A stretch of 64,000 nt of DNA, taken from IMG/VR virus record IMGVR_UViG_3300009160_000029, positions 35,970 through 99,969 of that record; one strand, given 5' to 3'. Shown here piece after piece: positions 41,594 to 49,712 of this stretch (the first letter of the stretch is position 1; each line of letters starts with the position of its first letter). Under the pieces are notes generated by a model. That model saw only the letters and a list, made by a program, of their open reading frames with translations, had not been told where the DNA came from and made no database searches. The position numbers were made by a program, and so were the translations under genes. Origin of the DNA: a virus.

Positions 41594-42446
41594 TTATTCA
41601 CAAGTAGCAATCGCAAATATACTTTCTTTTAAACAAGATGTTCAAAAAGGAAGACCAATGCAAGAAGTATCTAATATTATTCGTCATGCGATACTCTCTA
41701 CTATTAAATATTATAAGAAGAAATTCTCAGCAGATTATGGTGATTTAGTTATATGTGCTGATGGTAAAGACGTTTGGAGAAAAGTAGAATTTCCTTTATA
41801 TAAAGCACATCGTAAGAAAGATAGAGAAGCAGATCCAGTTGATTGGAAACTTATTTTTGAAACTATGTCTGATGTAAGAGAAGATTTAGTTAAATATTTT
41901 CCTTATAAAGTATTACATATTAATCATGCTGAAGCAGATGATGTAATTGCTACACTAGTGAAAGAAAGACCTTTAGAAAAACATATGATTGTTTCTTCTG
42001 ATAAAGATTTTAAACAATTACAAAAATTTGGAAACGTTGAACAATATTCACCATTACTTAAAAAACAAGTAAATAAATCATCAGTAAGAGAAGCTGAGCA
42101 ATATATAATAGAACATATAGTAAGAGGTGACTCTGGAGATGGTGTTCCAAATGTACTTTCACCTGATGATATCTTTAACAAAGATGAAAGACAAAAACCA
42201 ATTACTAAAAAGATATTAAATAATTTCTTAGAAAAAGGTTTCAATGCTTGTGAAAACGATGAGCAGAAAAAAAACTATTTAAGAAACCAAAAATTAGTAT
42301 GTCTTGACTCTATACCTAAAAATATAGCAGATGATATACTAAATGCTTATAATAACATAAAACCAACAGGAGATAAAATGACAGTATACAACTATTTAAT
42401 TGAAAAACGTTGTAGTCTATTACTCCAAGAAATAGAGGAGTTTTAA
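41580..42446 (+). CDS. rnh: RNase H / 5'-3' exonuclease (T4 Rnh-like, FEN family)
   Basis: Removes RNA primers on the lagging strand. The N-terminal MILIDYSQ and VICADGKDVWRK..YKAHRKK..., HAEADDVIATLV, HMIVSSDKDFKQL and RGDSGDGVPN carry the acidic metal ligands of FEN/T4 RNase H nucleases. 288 aa (T4 Rnh is 305). Overlaps the methyltransferase gene by 14 bp. Identification firm. Confidence 0.92.
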   Translation: MILIDYSQVAIANILSFKQDVQKGRPMQEVSNIIRHAILSTIKYYKKKFSADYGDLVICADGKDVWRKVEFPLYKAHRKKDREADPVDWKLIFETMSDVREDLVKYFPYKVLHINHAEADDVIATLVKERPLEKHMIVSSDKDFKQLQKFGNVEQYSPLLKKQVNKSSVREAEQYIIEHIVRGDSGDGVPNVLSPDDIFNKDERQKPITKKILNNFLEKGFNACENDEQKKNYLRNQKLVCLDSIPKNIADDILNAYNNIKPTGDKMTVYNYLIEKRCSLLLQEIEEF

Positions 42447-42449
42447 AAC

Positions 42450-42842
42450 ATGGGAAGACGTGTTTATGAAATATTAGAAGAACTAAATAATGATATAACT
42501 GCCATTGTTAAATACAAGAATAATGCTCAGTTAAAATTAGTTTTACAAAACAACTTTGATAGCAATTTAAAATGGGATTTACCAGAAACAAATCCACCAT
42601 TTAAAGCTGCAATTGAGCCACAAGATATGGCTCCATCAAATCTTACTTTAGAAGTAAGAAAGTTTTATATCTTTAGAAGAAAAGATTTAAAACCTGCTCA
42701 AAGAGAATTATTATATATTCAAATGTTAGAAAGATTAGACGCAAAAGAACAAAAGATTCTTCTTGCATTAAAAAATCAAGAATTAACATCTTTATATCCA
42801 AATATTACGAAAGAATCTGTTTCAACATACATCAATGCTTAA
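42450..42842 (+). CDS. DUF6433-like conserved T4-like protein, 130 aa
   Basis: LKWDLPETNPPFKAA...LEVRKFYIFRRKDLKPAQRELLYIQMLERLDAKEQKILLALKNQEL...ITKESV matches a protein that I recall as conserved in marine T4-like phages, with a core LP(E/D)xxPP...FYIFRRxDL...RExLxIQxLExL. Sits next to rnh; presumably a replication or transcription accessory factor, unproven. Confidence 0.7.
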   Translation: MGRRVYEILEELNNDITAIVKYKNNAQLKLVLQNNFDSNLKWDLPETNPPFKAAIEPQDMAPSNLTLEVRKFYIFRRKDLKPAQRELLYIQMLERLDAKEQKILLALKNQELTSLYPNITKESVSTYINA

Positions 42843-43077
42843 AATAGGCAATATAATAGAAAAAATATCTAATCGTTCATTCCCAGCTGAAATAAGAGTT
42901 TGGGATGATGAAACATTAGTCACAGTGCATCGTTCAACTGAAACTGCACAATTAATAACAACAGAATTTACTTCTTTTAATAATGGTACTTGGGAAAATG
43001 AAGAATTTAAAATATCATATCCTAAAGTAGATAGAACTAAAAAGATAGAGACATTAGTTAGAGTTAAAAAGAAGTAG
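42835..43077 (+). CDS. hypothetical protein, 80 aa
   Basis: Overlaps the preceding gene by 8 bp. Small beta-rich protein (PAEIRVWDDETLVTVHRSTETAQLITTEFTSF) with a basic end. No family recognised. Confidence 0.6.
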   Translation: MLKIGNIIEKISNRSFPAEIRVWDDETLVTVHRSTETAQLITTEFTSFNNGTWENEEFKISYPKVDRTKKIETLVRVKKK

Positions 43078-43087
43078 AAATTATATT

Positions 43088-43564
43088 ATGTCAAGTGAAA
43101 AAAACATCGTAGGAATACGTCATAAGTTCGCTACACTGCGAAATCAAACTATCCACATAGATATCAATGGTTTTCAATTAAAAACTACAATTGACAAAGT
43201 TGATGAACTTTTCGAATATAACGTAATACGTTATTGTGTTAATTCTGTATTGTATCAACTTGATAGAGCAAGACAAGACGCAATTGATTATAATATGGTA
43301 GAGCAAATGGGGTTTCCGTGTAAATTTAATAACACAGCAACTGTACCAGCAGATATGTCTGGTCATGCTGAACCTCAAAGAGTTTCTATTATTATATTAG
43401 TTGATGATGTTAATTCTAAATTACCAGATTATTGCGTAAAAGGAATGACTGGAACATCATGGGATATACATTCAAACCCAGAAGCACCAGAATTTTTAGA
43501 TTATATTAATTATTTGACTGGAACTATTGATAAACCAGAAGCTGAAATAGTATCAATACACTAA
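43088..43564 (+). CDS. hypothetical protein, 158 aa
   Basis: Soluble protein; FNNTATVPADMSGHAEPQRVSIIILVDDV and YCVKGMTGTSWDIHSNPEAPEF are its clearest segments. No domain recognised. Last gene before the promoter at 43603. Confidence 0.6.
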   Translation: MSSEKNIVGIRHKFATLRNQTIHIDINGFQLKTTIDKVDELFEYNVIRYCVNSVLYQLDRARQDAIDYNMVEQMGFPCKFNNTATVPADMSGHAEPQRVSIIILVDDVNSKLPDYCVKGMTGTSWDIHSNPEAPEFLDYINYLTGTIDKPEAEIVSIH

Positions 43565-43602
43565 GTCATTGAAATATAATGCTTTTTTATTTTTTATAAG
43601 TA

Positions 43603-43631
43603 TTTACTTAATTACTCAAATATAGTAAAAT
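43603..43631 (+). promoter_or_regulatory. sigma70-like promoter for a small-gene operon
   Basis: TTTACT (43603-43608), 17-bp spacer, TAAAAT (43626-43631; one mismatch). Unlike the leaderless set, it has a ~28-nt leader with a ribosome site (AAAAAGGAG, 43651-43659) before ATG 43666. A T-rich run (43583-43597) lies upstream but has no stem, so I do not call a terminator. Confidence 0.7.
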
Positions 43632-43665
43632 ATACCTATAAACAAATAATAAAAAGGAGTATATT

Positions 43666-43872
43666 ATGGGAAATGTGAAAAATTGGTTAATGCAAATGGA
43701 AGATGATACATTTGTATTATCTAGAGAAGAGTTTGTTAAAAAACATGGTGAAAGACAAGCTAAGAGTATCTTTGATAAATTACAAGACCCAGAGTTTGAT
43801 TTAACTGACGCACAACAAGCAATGGCTGAAGTTGCTTTAGATTTAGAAATAGCAGCAGAGGAGGGTAGATAA
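43666..43872 (+). CDS. hypothetical acidic protein, 68 aa
   Basis: NWLMQMEDDTFVLSREEFVKKHGERQAKSIFDKLQD...: acidic helical protein of a kind common in early regions of marine phages. Good ribosome site. Function unknown. Confidence 0.65.
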   Translation: MGNVKNWLMQMEDDTFVLSREEFVKKHGERQAKSIFDKLQDPEFDLTDAQQAMAEVALDLEIAAEEGR

Positions 43873-43873
43873 T

Positions 43874-44194
43874 ATGTTTCCTCTTAGAGAACCACTTCCT
43901 TATGCAACATTTGGTATAGCTGACTACAAATATTCACCACATAGAATTACTTTATTAAAAGTTGTTAATTCAGTATGGCAAGATTATTTGGGTGGAGTTA
44001 TTTGTGATGTAGTGAGCACAGAAGATGGTGTTTTTGAAGCAATGGCAAGACCTGAAACTGTAAGTGCTGAATTTACAAATAGAATTAAAGCATTCGAAGA
44101 TGCTGATGATATCTTTAATGATATAAATTATTTAGAAATTAAAGATGATTTAGAAACATTTGTAGATGAAAACAATATAAGCCATAGTCACTAA
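43874..44194 (+). CDS. hypothetical protein, 106 aa
   Basis: One base after the preceding stop. Acidic, with ADDIFNDINYLEIKDDLETFVDE near the C-terminus. No motif recognised. Likely part of the same early operon. Confidence 0.6.
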   Translation: MFPLREPLPYATFGIADYKYSPHRITLLKVVNSVWQDYLGGVICDVVSTEDGVFEAMARPETVSAEFTNRIKAFEDADDIFNDINYLEIKDDLETFVDENNISHSH

Positions 44195-44195
44195 T

Positions 44196-44321
44196 ATGCT
44201 TAATACATTTTTATTAATTGTTTTAATTTGGGGGATTTACTCTCACGTACAAGTACAAAGACGTATAGAACTTCACTTAGAAGAAATAAAATATAATCTA
44301 AGAGAAAGAATGAGAAAATGA
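44196..44321 (+). CDS. 41-aa membrane peptide
   Basis: Hydrophobic N-terminal helix (NTFLLIVLIWGIYSHV) followed by a charged amphipathic helix (QRRIELHLEEIKYNLRERMRK). Stop overlaps the next start (ATGA). Coupling supports expression. Confidence 0.5.
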   Translation: MLNTFLLIVLIWGIYSHVQVQRRIELHLEEIKYNLRERMRK

Positions 44322-44527
44322 AAGAAGTCACTATCATTAGAAATAGAAAATCTAAAACTTTTACATTTAACAAAAATACTTTCTTAAAATTCTTAGATGA
44401 AAAAGAATATTTTAGATCTGAAGAGTTAGCAAAACAAGTAGTAAATGAAGTTTGGGCATTAGAAAAAGGTGAAAGTTTTAAAGTAATGGGATATATGTTC
44501 ACAACAGAAAATTATATAAATGATTAA
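44318..44527 (+). CDS. hypothetical protein, 69 aa
   Basis: Small alpha/beta protein (EVTIIRNRKSKTFTFNKNTFLKFLDE...). Overlaps the next gene by 8 bp. Unknown. Confidence 0.55.
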   Translation: MKEVTIIRNRKSKTFTFNKNTFLKFLDEKEYFRSEELAKQVVNEVWALEKGESFKVMGYMFTTENYIND

Positions 44528-44783
44528 ACAATTAGTAATACCAAAACAAACACATTATTGTGCTGATGCCTATGCATCATCAATTGATAAAACCACAATA
44601 AATTTTATCAAAGAATATATGTTTTTAAAACTTAAATTTAAAGCAGAAGTGAAATATAATGAGCAAAAAGATATTACTTTTGTTGAAATAGATCAAATTG
44701 ATGGCGATTATACAAATGTCGTTATGTTAAAAGGTAATCCACAAGTAAATAATATTAAAGATTGGTTAATAAACAAATGGTAA
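44520..44783 (+). CDS. hypothetical protein, 87 aa
   Basis: Contains KAEVKYNEQKDITFVEIDQIDGDYTNVVMLKGN, a beta-hairpin-like stretch, and ends DWLINKW. Overlaps neighbours on both sides. Unknown. Confidence 0.55.
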   Translation: MIKQLVIPKQTHYCADAYASSIDKTTINFIKEYMFLKLKFKAEVKYNEQKDITFVEIDQIDGDYTNVVMLKGNPQVNNIKDWLINKW

Positions 44784-44992
44784 ATAATAACATAATTTTA
44801 ATAGAAGAATATAAAAAGAAACTAGACCAGCAAGAAAAACTTATTGCAGAACAATCTTTTAAAATAAATGATTTAAAAGATGTGATTGATCGTATGCACG
44901 AAGATATGGAAAATTTAACAAGAACCATAAAAAAAATGACATACTTAGATCCTGTTGATAGTATGTCTTTTAAAGATGATGAGAAAGATTAA
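44777..44992 (+). CDS. coiled-coil protein, 71 aa
   Basis: ATG 44777 preferred over TTG 44762. Heptad-rich (LIEEYKKKLDQQEKLIAEQSFKINDLKDVIDRMHEDMENLTRTI), ending acidic (DDEKD). Probably forms an oligomer; unknown role. Confidence 0.6.
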   Translation: MVNNNIILIEEYKKKLDQQEKLIAEQSFKINDLKDVIDRMHEDMENLTRTIKKMTYLDPVDSMSFKDDEKD

Positions 44993-44998
44993 TATTAA

Positions 44999-45241
44999 AT
45001 GAACGATCCAATAAGACAACAGGACTTATATCATCTTTATGCCAGTATTCGTGAACGTTTGCATAGGATAGCAAATGAAAATCATCCAGATCCTCTGCAG
45101 AATCAGATCCGTCGCGAGATGGCAGAAGAATTGCTAGAATATTTACGCAATAATGAAGCAGGATTAAATAGTCAAGTTAGTTATAAAGAACAATGGATAA
45201 CTGGTGAAATAGAAAATAGAAAGAATAATCAATATGAATAA
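44999..45241 (+). CDS. hypothetical protein, 80 aa
   Basis: Charged helical protein (LYASIRERLHRIANENHPDPLQNQIRREMAEELLEYLRNN). Overlaps the next start by 8 bp. No family recognised. Confidence 0.55.
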   Translation: MNDPIRQQDLYHLYASIRERLHRIANENHPDPLQNQIRREMAEELLEYLRNNEAGLNSQVSYKEQWITGEIENRKNNQYE

Positions 45242-45374
45242 AAAGAAAAAATTAAGTAAAAAATGGGTATTGGATGGTTTTTATTTTGATGGTAAAGATC
45301 ACTTTGATTTATATAAAGATCATAGTGGTAATGTAAAACGTGTTAAACAAAAGAAAAAATTAAAAGTTTGTTAA
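45234..45374 (+). CDS. 46-aa basic protein
   Basis: MNKKKKLSKKWVLDGFYFDGKDHFDLYKDHSGNVKRVKQ...: basic ends around a WxxDGFYFDG core. Overlaps both neighbours (stop shares the next ATG at 45374). Possibly nucleic-acid binding; unknown. Confidence 0.45.
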   Translation: MNKKKKLSKKWVLDGFYFDGKDHFDLYKDHSGNVKRVKQKKKLKVC

Positions 45375-45916
45375 TGCAAAAAGAACCAGTTAAATGGTAT
45401 GATCGCTCGGCTGATTTTAGAAGACTTTCAGATATTGAAATGAGTGAATGCTTACGCAAATTAAAAATTTCTAAATTACATGTTAATATTCAAGACGATA
45501 TGTATATGTGTCTTGCTAATTTAAGAGATTTAGGTTCTATTTCATCATTTAATAATGAATTAAAAGAAAACTTCTTTGTTTATTGTAAAGAAGTTGGCAT
45601 AGATATTGAAAACTATAAAAGATCAGATGAAAAAAGAGTTATGACTGCTTCTTTTGCTAGTATAATATGGGATAAAATAGTTAAATTAATAAATGCTAAT
45701 GAAGCAGATTCTTCTAAAAGAGTTAAGGGTATAAAAAAACTAGTTCTCTTTCGTTTATTACAAAAAGAATTACCAGATCTTGATAAGAAACATATTCATA
45801 AGAATGTAAAGAATAATATTAAATTAGGTGCTTTAGAATATCATCAACAATCAAAATCAAGTAAGTTAATTCGTAAAGGACAATACTGGAGCACGTATGT
45901 TAAAGTCAATAAGTAA
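45374..45916 (+). CDS. hypothetical protein, 180 aa
   Basis: ATG 45374 overlaps the preceding stop. Mostly helical, basic C-terminus (KKHIHKNVKNNIKLGALEYHQQSKSSKLIRKGQYWS). No domain recognised; overlaps the desaturase start by 20 bp. Confidence 0.55.
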   Translation: MQKEPVKWYDRSADFRRLSDIEMSECLRKLKISKLHVNIQDDMYMCLANLRDLGSISSFNNELKENFFVYCKEVGIDIENYKRSDEKRVMTASFASIIWDKIVKLINANEADSSKRVKGIKKLVLFRLLQKELPDLDKKHIHKNVKNNIKLGALEYHQQSKSSKLIRKGQYWSTYVKVNK

Positions 45917-46742
45917 TTTTAGTTGGGAAGAATTTTCAACACGTAATAATTTATATTTTCGTGTTGCTTATTATATTTTTGTACATGTATTAGCATTACT
46001 CGCATTTAAATATGCTACACTAACTACATTCTTTACATTTATATTATTCTGGTGGTTTGGTGCTTGGGCTGTATCAGGTTATACTCATAGAACACTATCA
46101 CATAAATCTATTGTAGTTAAGAATAAATATTTAGAGCATTTAAGTAATATATTTGCTATATACGCAGGGATTGGCACACCTTTAGGATGGGCAGCATTGC
46201 ATCGTATGCATCACACTCATCTTGATACTGAGTTAGATCCACATAGCCCACATAGAATAGGGTTTTGGAGATCTTATTTACATTTATGGGATTGGCGTAA
46301 AGAAGATGTACCATTAAAATATACAGCAGGATTATTTCGTAATCGTATTGCTGTTTATTATCACAATCGTGCTTTACCTACTTTATTATTATTCTGGTTT
46401 GGTTTATTCTTTATATCAGAATTTTTAAAAGTAAATCTAGGACTATTAGGTGGATTAGAAGTTTGTATTGGTGCAGCATTAGCTGTAGTTGCAGGATTGC
46501 ATGGTATGGGTGTGACAAATGCAGTAAGTCATAGTCACGAAATACCAAAACAAGTTGTGTCTCTTGATCCAATCGCAGGAGCATTCGTTAATTGGGGCGA
46601 AGGAAATCATGAATATCATCACGCAAAACCAATGAATTATAGTTTTGGTGATGGCATATCAGATCCTGTCGCAAGAACTGCCGAATTATTCGAAAAATTA
46701 GAATTAGTTCAAATCAACAGAACGAGTGAATTAAATGGATAA
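45897..46742 (+). CDS. acyl-lipid/acyl-CoA fatty-acid desaturase (delta-9 type)
   Basis: 281 aa, with hydrophobic helices flanking three His boxes: HRTLSH (HxxxxH), HRMHH (HxxHH) and HEYHH (HxxHH), the di-iron ligands of membrane desaturases. DPIAGAFVNWGEGNHEYHH is typical of the delta-9 family. Introduces double bonds in host membrane lipid or in an acyl product. Such desaturases are known phage-borne metabolic genes. It lies 3 kb before a ketoacyl synthase, so a shared acyl pathway is possible. Confidence 0.9.
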   Translation: MLKSISNFSWEEFSTRNNLYFRVAYYIFVHVLALLAFKYATLTTFFTFILFWWFGAWAVSGYTHRTLSHKSIVVKNKYLEHLSNIFAIYAGIGTPLGWAALHRMHHTHLDTELDPHSPHRIGFWRSYLHLWDWRKEDVPLKYTAGLFRNRIAVYYHNRALPTLLLFWFGLFFISEFLKVNLGLLGGLEVCIGAALAVVAGLHGMGVTNAVSHSHEIPKQVVSLDPIAGAFVNWGEGNHEYHHAKPMNYSFGDGISDPVARTAELFEKLELVQINRTSELNG

Positions 46743-46890
46743 AACATTATATAAAACTGGTATATTTTTTGCTGTAATAACAATTATAGCATTTTTTTTA
46801 ATTTCGTGTACAACTACTCCAACGGAAACTACAAAACCGATGGAAAAAGTTATAGATGGATTTAAAAGTATAATCATACCAACACCATAA
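46735..46890 (+). CDS. 51-aa putative lipoprotein
   Basis: Starts inside the desaturase end. Hydrophobic signal FFAVITIIAFFLISC with lipobox Cys25, then a Thr-rich mature part (TTTPTETTKPMEKVIDG). Precedes tRNA-Arg. Function unknown. Confidence 0.5.
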   Translation: MDKTLYKTGIFFAVITIIAFFLISCTTTPTETTKPMEKVIDGFKSIIIPTP

Positions 46891-46900
46891 TCCGTTTTAT

Positions 46901-46977
46901 TCACTCGTAGTTCAATTGGATAGAATACCAGTCTACGAAACTGGGGGTTGCAAGTTCGAGTCTTGCCGAGTGAGCCA
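46901..46977 (+). tRNA. tRNA-Arg(ACG)
   Basis: 77 nt including encoded CCA. Acceptor TCACTCG pairs with CGAGTGA; D-stem GTTC/GAAT; anticodon stem CCAGT/ACTGG with loop CTACGAA (anticodon ACG); T-arm GCAAG-TTCGAGT-CTTGC. Reads CGT, a common Arg codon in these genes, if A34 is deaminated by host TadA. Confidence 0.95.
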
Positions 46978-46985
46978 AATGATAA

Positions 46986-46992
46986 CTAAATA
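46986..46992 (+). promoter_or_regulatory. CTAAATA box (late-promoter-like)
   Basis: CTAAATA, 6 bp before ATG 46999, just after tRNA-Arg. As at 12956, it is close to the ATG, so a leaderless late transcript is possible if functional. Confidence 0.35.
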
Positions 46993-46998
46993 GATTAT

Positions 46999-47670
46999 AT
47001 GAATTTTGTTGTAAATTTACCACATATACAATGCTGGATTAAAAAAGAGTTTCTCTATGACTTTAAAAAAGGTTTCGGAGAATATGTTCCATGTACTTGG
47101 GTGACTCTTAAATCTATTCCACGTAGAGCATTCTACATTGAGAGTTATTTACCAGAGTATGGAGCACTCTATGATAAACTTCCTATAAGTGCTTATGTGT
47201 GGAAAACTGATATTGATTTAGATAAACAACTTCCTTTAGATTTTTTACAACTATGGGATGGTTTTAGTTATCATATTACAGTAATTGAAAAACAATACCT
47301 ACAACATTCTCGTGTTGAGATTATATTAAGAGATGGTTCACGTATGGGTGGTGAATATCTATTTACAGTAGATAGTGCTCATGCTGATCCAAATATTCCA
47401 AACGTCACCGAGTCAGAAGTTCCTACAGAACACAAATCACACAATATTGGTAAATTAGATAATGGGCAATGGTTCGCTCAGCCAAATAATCGTATGCTTT
47501 TCTTCGAATCAAGTGCAAATAAAGCTAAAGGTTTAAATGTGCCTGATTTTAAAGTAAGTTCAAAATATTATCATTGTGAACAGAATCCAAAATGGGTATT
47601 CGGAGATTCCGATGAATACTTTTATCCATCATATGAAATCAACAAGAAACCTACTAAAAATGATAATTAA
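46999..47670 (+). CDS. hypothetical phage protein, 223 aa
   Basis: Beta-rich protein (LPISAYVWKTDIDLDKQLPLDFLQLWDGFSYHITVIEKQYL; VEIILRDGSRMGGEYLFTVDSAH). I believe this is a conserved protein of marine T4-like phages without known function. It has histidines but no HxD...H spacing, so I do not call it a dioxygenase. Overlaps the next gene. Confidence 0.6.
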   Translation: MNFVVNLPHIQCWIKKEFLYDFKKGFGEYVPCTWVTLKSIPRRAFYIESYLPEYGALYDKLPISAYVWKTDIDLDKQLPLDFLQLWDGFSYHITVIEKQYLQHSRVEIILRDGSRMGGEYLFTVDSAHADPNIPNVTESEVPTEHKSHNIGKLDNGQWFAQPNNRMLFFESSANKAKGLNVPDFKVSSKYYHCEQNPKWVFGDSDEYFYPSYEINKKPTKNDN

Positions 47671-48343
47671 TCATAAAGCATTAGATTCTAAACTTTGTCC
47701 TTTACCATTAACTGCAGAGGGTATGCAGTGGATGGAAAATGATAATACATATGAAAAACAAACTAAATTATGGGTGCCAATTAAATACCATAATTCTGAT
47801 TTTTTAAAATGGACTATGAATATAGGATTAAGTATTACAGACATAGAATTATTTTGTAATCCAGCAAATCATTCAATGCCTGTACATCTAGATGGAAATG
47901 AATTACATGATGAATTTAAATTGAATTATGCATTTAATCCAAGAGGAAATAGTTTAATGAATTGGTTTAAACCAAAACCTAACACAATTGGCAAACGTGA
48001 GGGTGTTAGATATAAAAATAAAGATGAGAGAAATATTGATACAGCAGATTTATATTGGTATCCTGAAGAAGTTGATTTAATTGAAAGTCATGATGTTGAA
48101 GTTTCAATTGTTCAAGTAGGACAACCACATAACGTGACAACTACTCAACATTCTAGAAAATGTTTGTCTTGTGTATTTGATAAGAGACTTGTAAATGGTT
48201 ATACTACAAACGAAGATATTATATTAAAAGAAGATCTACACATAATTGCGAAAAGAAGAGATGAAGCTGTTGGTAAAAAAATACTTCAAGATATTGTTCC
48301 TATGTGGGAAGCAATAGATTTATTTAAAAAATATATTATATGA
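47660..48343 (+). CDS. 2OG/Fe(II) dioxygenase-like protein (family A, copy 3)
   Basis: ATG 47660 (MIINHKALDS) overlaps the preceding stop; 227 aa. HxD PVHLDGN (H76, D78), middle FKLNYAFN...NWFKPKP, distal QVGQPHNV (H157), Arg166 in SRKCLSC. Same layout as 10681, 11533, 48510 and 49066. Three family A copies sit within 2 kb here. Substrate unknown. Confidence 0.6.
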   Translation: MIINHKALDSKLCPLPLTAEGMQWMENDNTYEKQTKLWVPIKYHNSDFLKWTMNIGLSITDIELFCNPANHSMPVHLDGNELHDEFKLNYAFNPRGNSLMNWFKPKPNTIGKREGVRYKNKDERNIDTADLYWYPEEVDLIESHDVEVSIVQVGQPHNVTTTQHSRKCLSCVFDKRLVNGYTTNEDIILKEDLHIIAKRRDEAVGKKILQDIVPMWEAIDLFKKYII

Positions 48344-48513
48344 GTCAAGGAACAATTATAGAAACTGCAGCGAATACAGTTTATTGTGATGGCTACGATT
48401 CTAGTGTAGATGACGATACTCATCCAAGAGTATTTTATACATTAAAAGAATATAAAGATGGTGAAACAAAAGCTGTTTGTTTTTATTGTGGTACAATTTT
48501 TAAAAAAATATGA
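48340..48513 (+). CDS. zf-CHCC zinc-finger protein, 57 aa
   Basis: ATGA overlap at both ends. VYCDGYD...HPRVFYTLK...VCFYCGTIF matches the zf-CHCC domain (CxG...HPRVY...CxYC), also found in NDUFS6-related proteins and small alphaproteobacterial proteins. Ligands are Cys16, His28, Cys47 and Cys50. Function in phages unknown; the family call is from motif spacing. Confidence 0.65.
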   Translation: MSQGTIIETAANTVYCDGYDSSVDDDTHPRVFYTLKEYKDGETKAVCFYCGTIFKKI

Positions 48514-49103
48514 AAAACATTTATTGCGCAAATTTAAAACTTCCAGTTAATGATGTGATGATAGATAAAAATTGGTTAAGTAAAATGCCAAACAAAGGAC
48601 ACTTTCCTATACCAGAAAAAGAAGTAAATCCTGAATTATTAGATTTTTTTGAAGGAAAGGGGATGTACTTAAAAAATGCTGATGTGTTTTGTTCTCCTCC
48701 AGGATTTTATTTACAAATACATATCGATGGAACTGATTTAGGAACAAATTCGTGTGCGATTAACTGGCAATATTGTTCTGAAAAAGGATCTTATATGCAA
48801 TGGTGGAATCCAAAACCTGAATTCGCAAATAAAAATATTATAGAGCCAGAAAGTTTTAGTGAAAATAGTTATAAAATAGAAACAACACCATATGCTTATG
48901 CTTGGACTCCTGAAGAATGTGATTTGGTTAATACTTCTGAAGTAGGTTTTCCATCATTAGTAAATATAGGTGTGCCACACTCAATGAAAAATGATACAAA
49001 AGTTAATCGATATGCGATTAGTTTGACATGGAAACGTTATAATGGTTCAACAGTAGAATGGGATTATGTATATGAGAAATTACAGTCATACGTTGTGGCG
49101 TGA
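48510..49103 (+). CDS. 2OG/Fe(II) dioxygenase-like protein (family A, copy 4)
   Basis: 197 aa. HxD QIHIDGT (H71, D73), AINWQYC...MQWWNPKP, distal NIGVPHSM (H157), Arg167 in VNRYAIS. Closest in spacing to 10681. Overlaps the next copy by 38 bp, so the two are translated together. Substrate unknown. Confidence 0.6.
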   Translation: MKNIYCANLKLPVNDVMIDKNWLSKMPNKGHFPIPEKEVNPELLDFFEGKGMYLKNADVFCSPPGFYLQIHIDGTDLGTNSCAINWQYCSEKGSYMQWWNPKPEFANKNIIEPESFSENSYKIETTPYAYAWTPEECDLVNTSEVGFPSLVNIGVPHSMKNDTKVNRYAISLTWKRYNGSTVEWDYVYEKLQSYVVA

Positions 49104-49692
49104 ATTAAATCTGCCAATATCACCGATTAAAAAGGATTATGTATTTCCTAAAGAATCAGATCAAGATATAGTAGCAAAATACACAGACCATTATCATGAA
49201 AGACATTTAATTAATCAAGATTTAATTGATTGGGCTAAGTCTATAGATCTTGGTGTACTTCGTATTGAAAGGTTTTCATCTAAGCCAGACTATCGAATGT
49301 ATGTTCACACTGATAATGATGATTGGATAGATGATTTAGTTAAAATTATTTGGTGTTATTGCCCCACTGACGATCATACAATGAATTGGTATGATATAAA
49401 AGATACCAATTATTACGATGTTGAAACAAATAACGATTCTGGTCCCACGATGCACTTTCCAGATTTTAATATTGATAAGTTAATTACGAGTACTACTATT
49501 AAGAATAATCCTATATTGGCTAATACTGGGCGACCACACAATATTCAGAATGGAAAAAGTTATAGACATGTAGTTTGTGCTTGGTTTCACGACTTAAAAT
49601 CAAATGAAAAAATTACAGTTGATGGAAATATTTACCCAAAACCTCTTCAATGGGACGTTGCAGTGTCAAGAATGAGAAACATTATTTTATAA
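49066..49692 (+). CDS. 2OG/Fe(II) dioxygenase-like protein (family A, copy 5)
   Basis: 208 aa from ATG 49066, or 206 from ATG 49072 (residue numbers below use the latter). HxD YVHTDND (H79, D81), IIWCYCPTDDHTMNWYDIK, distal TGRPHNI (H156), Arg165 in YRHVV. The conserved middle NW is retained. Immediately precedes the ketoacyl synthase gene. Confidence 0.6.
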   Translation: MYMRNYSHTLWRELNLPISPIKKDYVFPKESDQDIVAKYTDHYHERHLINQDLIDWAKSIDLGVLRIERFSSKPDYRMYVHTDNDDWIDDLVKIIWCYCPTDDHTMNWYDIKDTNYYDVETNNDSGPTMHFPDFNIDKLITSTTIKNNPILANTGRPHNIQNGKSYRHVVCAWFHDLKSNEKITVDGNIYPKPLQWDVAVSRMRNIIL

Positions 49693-49695
49693 ATA
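49688..49695 (+). promoter_or_regulatory. TATAAATA late-promoter-like box
   Basis: TATAAATA is an exact copy of the T4 late promoter core, 17 bp before ATG 49713 of the ketoacyl synthase. Overlaps the last bases of the preceding gene. No -35 is needed for T4-type late promoters. Confidence 0.5.
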
Positions 49696-49712
49696 GAATT
49701 AAGATTTTAATT

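Noticed and set aside
43583-43597. Terminator before the promoter at 43603
   Set aside because: A T-run exists, but I see no stem before it.
46901-46977. tRNA-Arg as a prophage attachment site
   Set aside because: No integrase or matching duplicated tRNA end is present; the rest of the content is a lytic T4-like phage.
46999-47670. Possible dioxygenase, because it precedes three of them
   Set aside because: No HxD...H spacing is visible. The histidines are scattered, so left as hypothetical.
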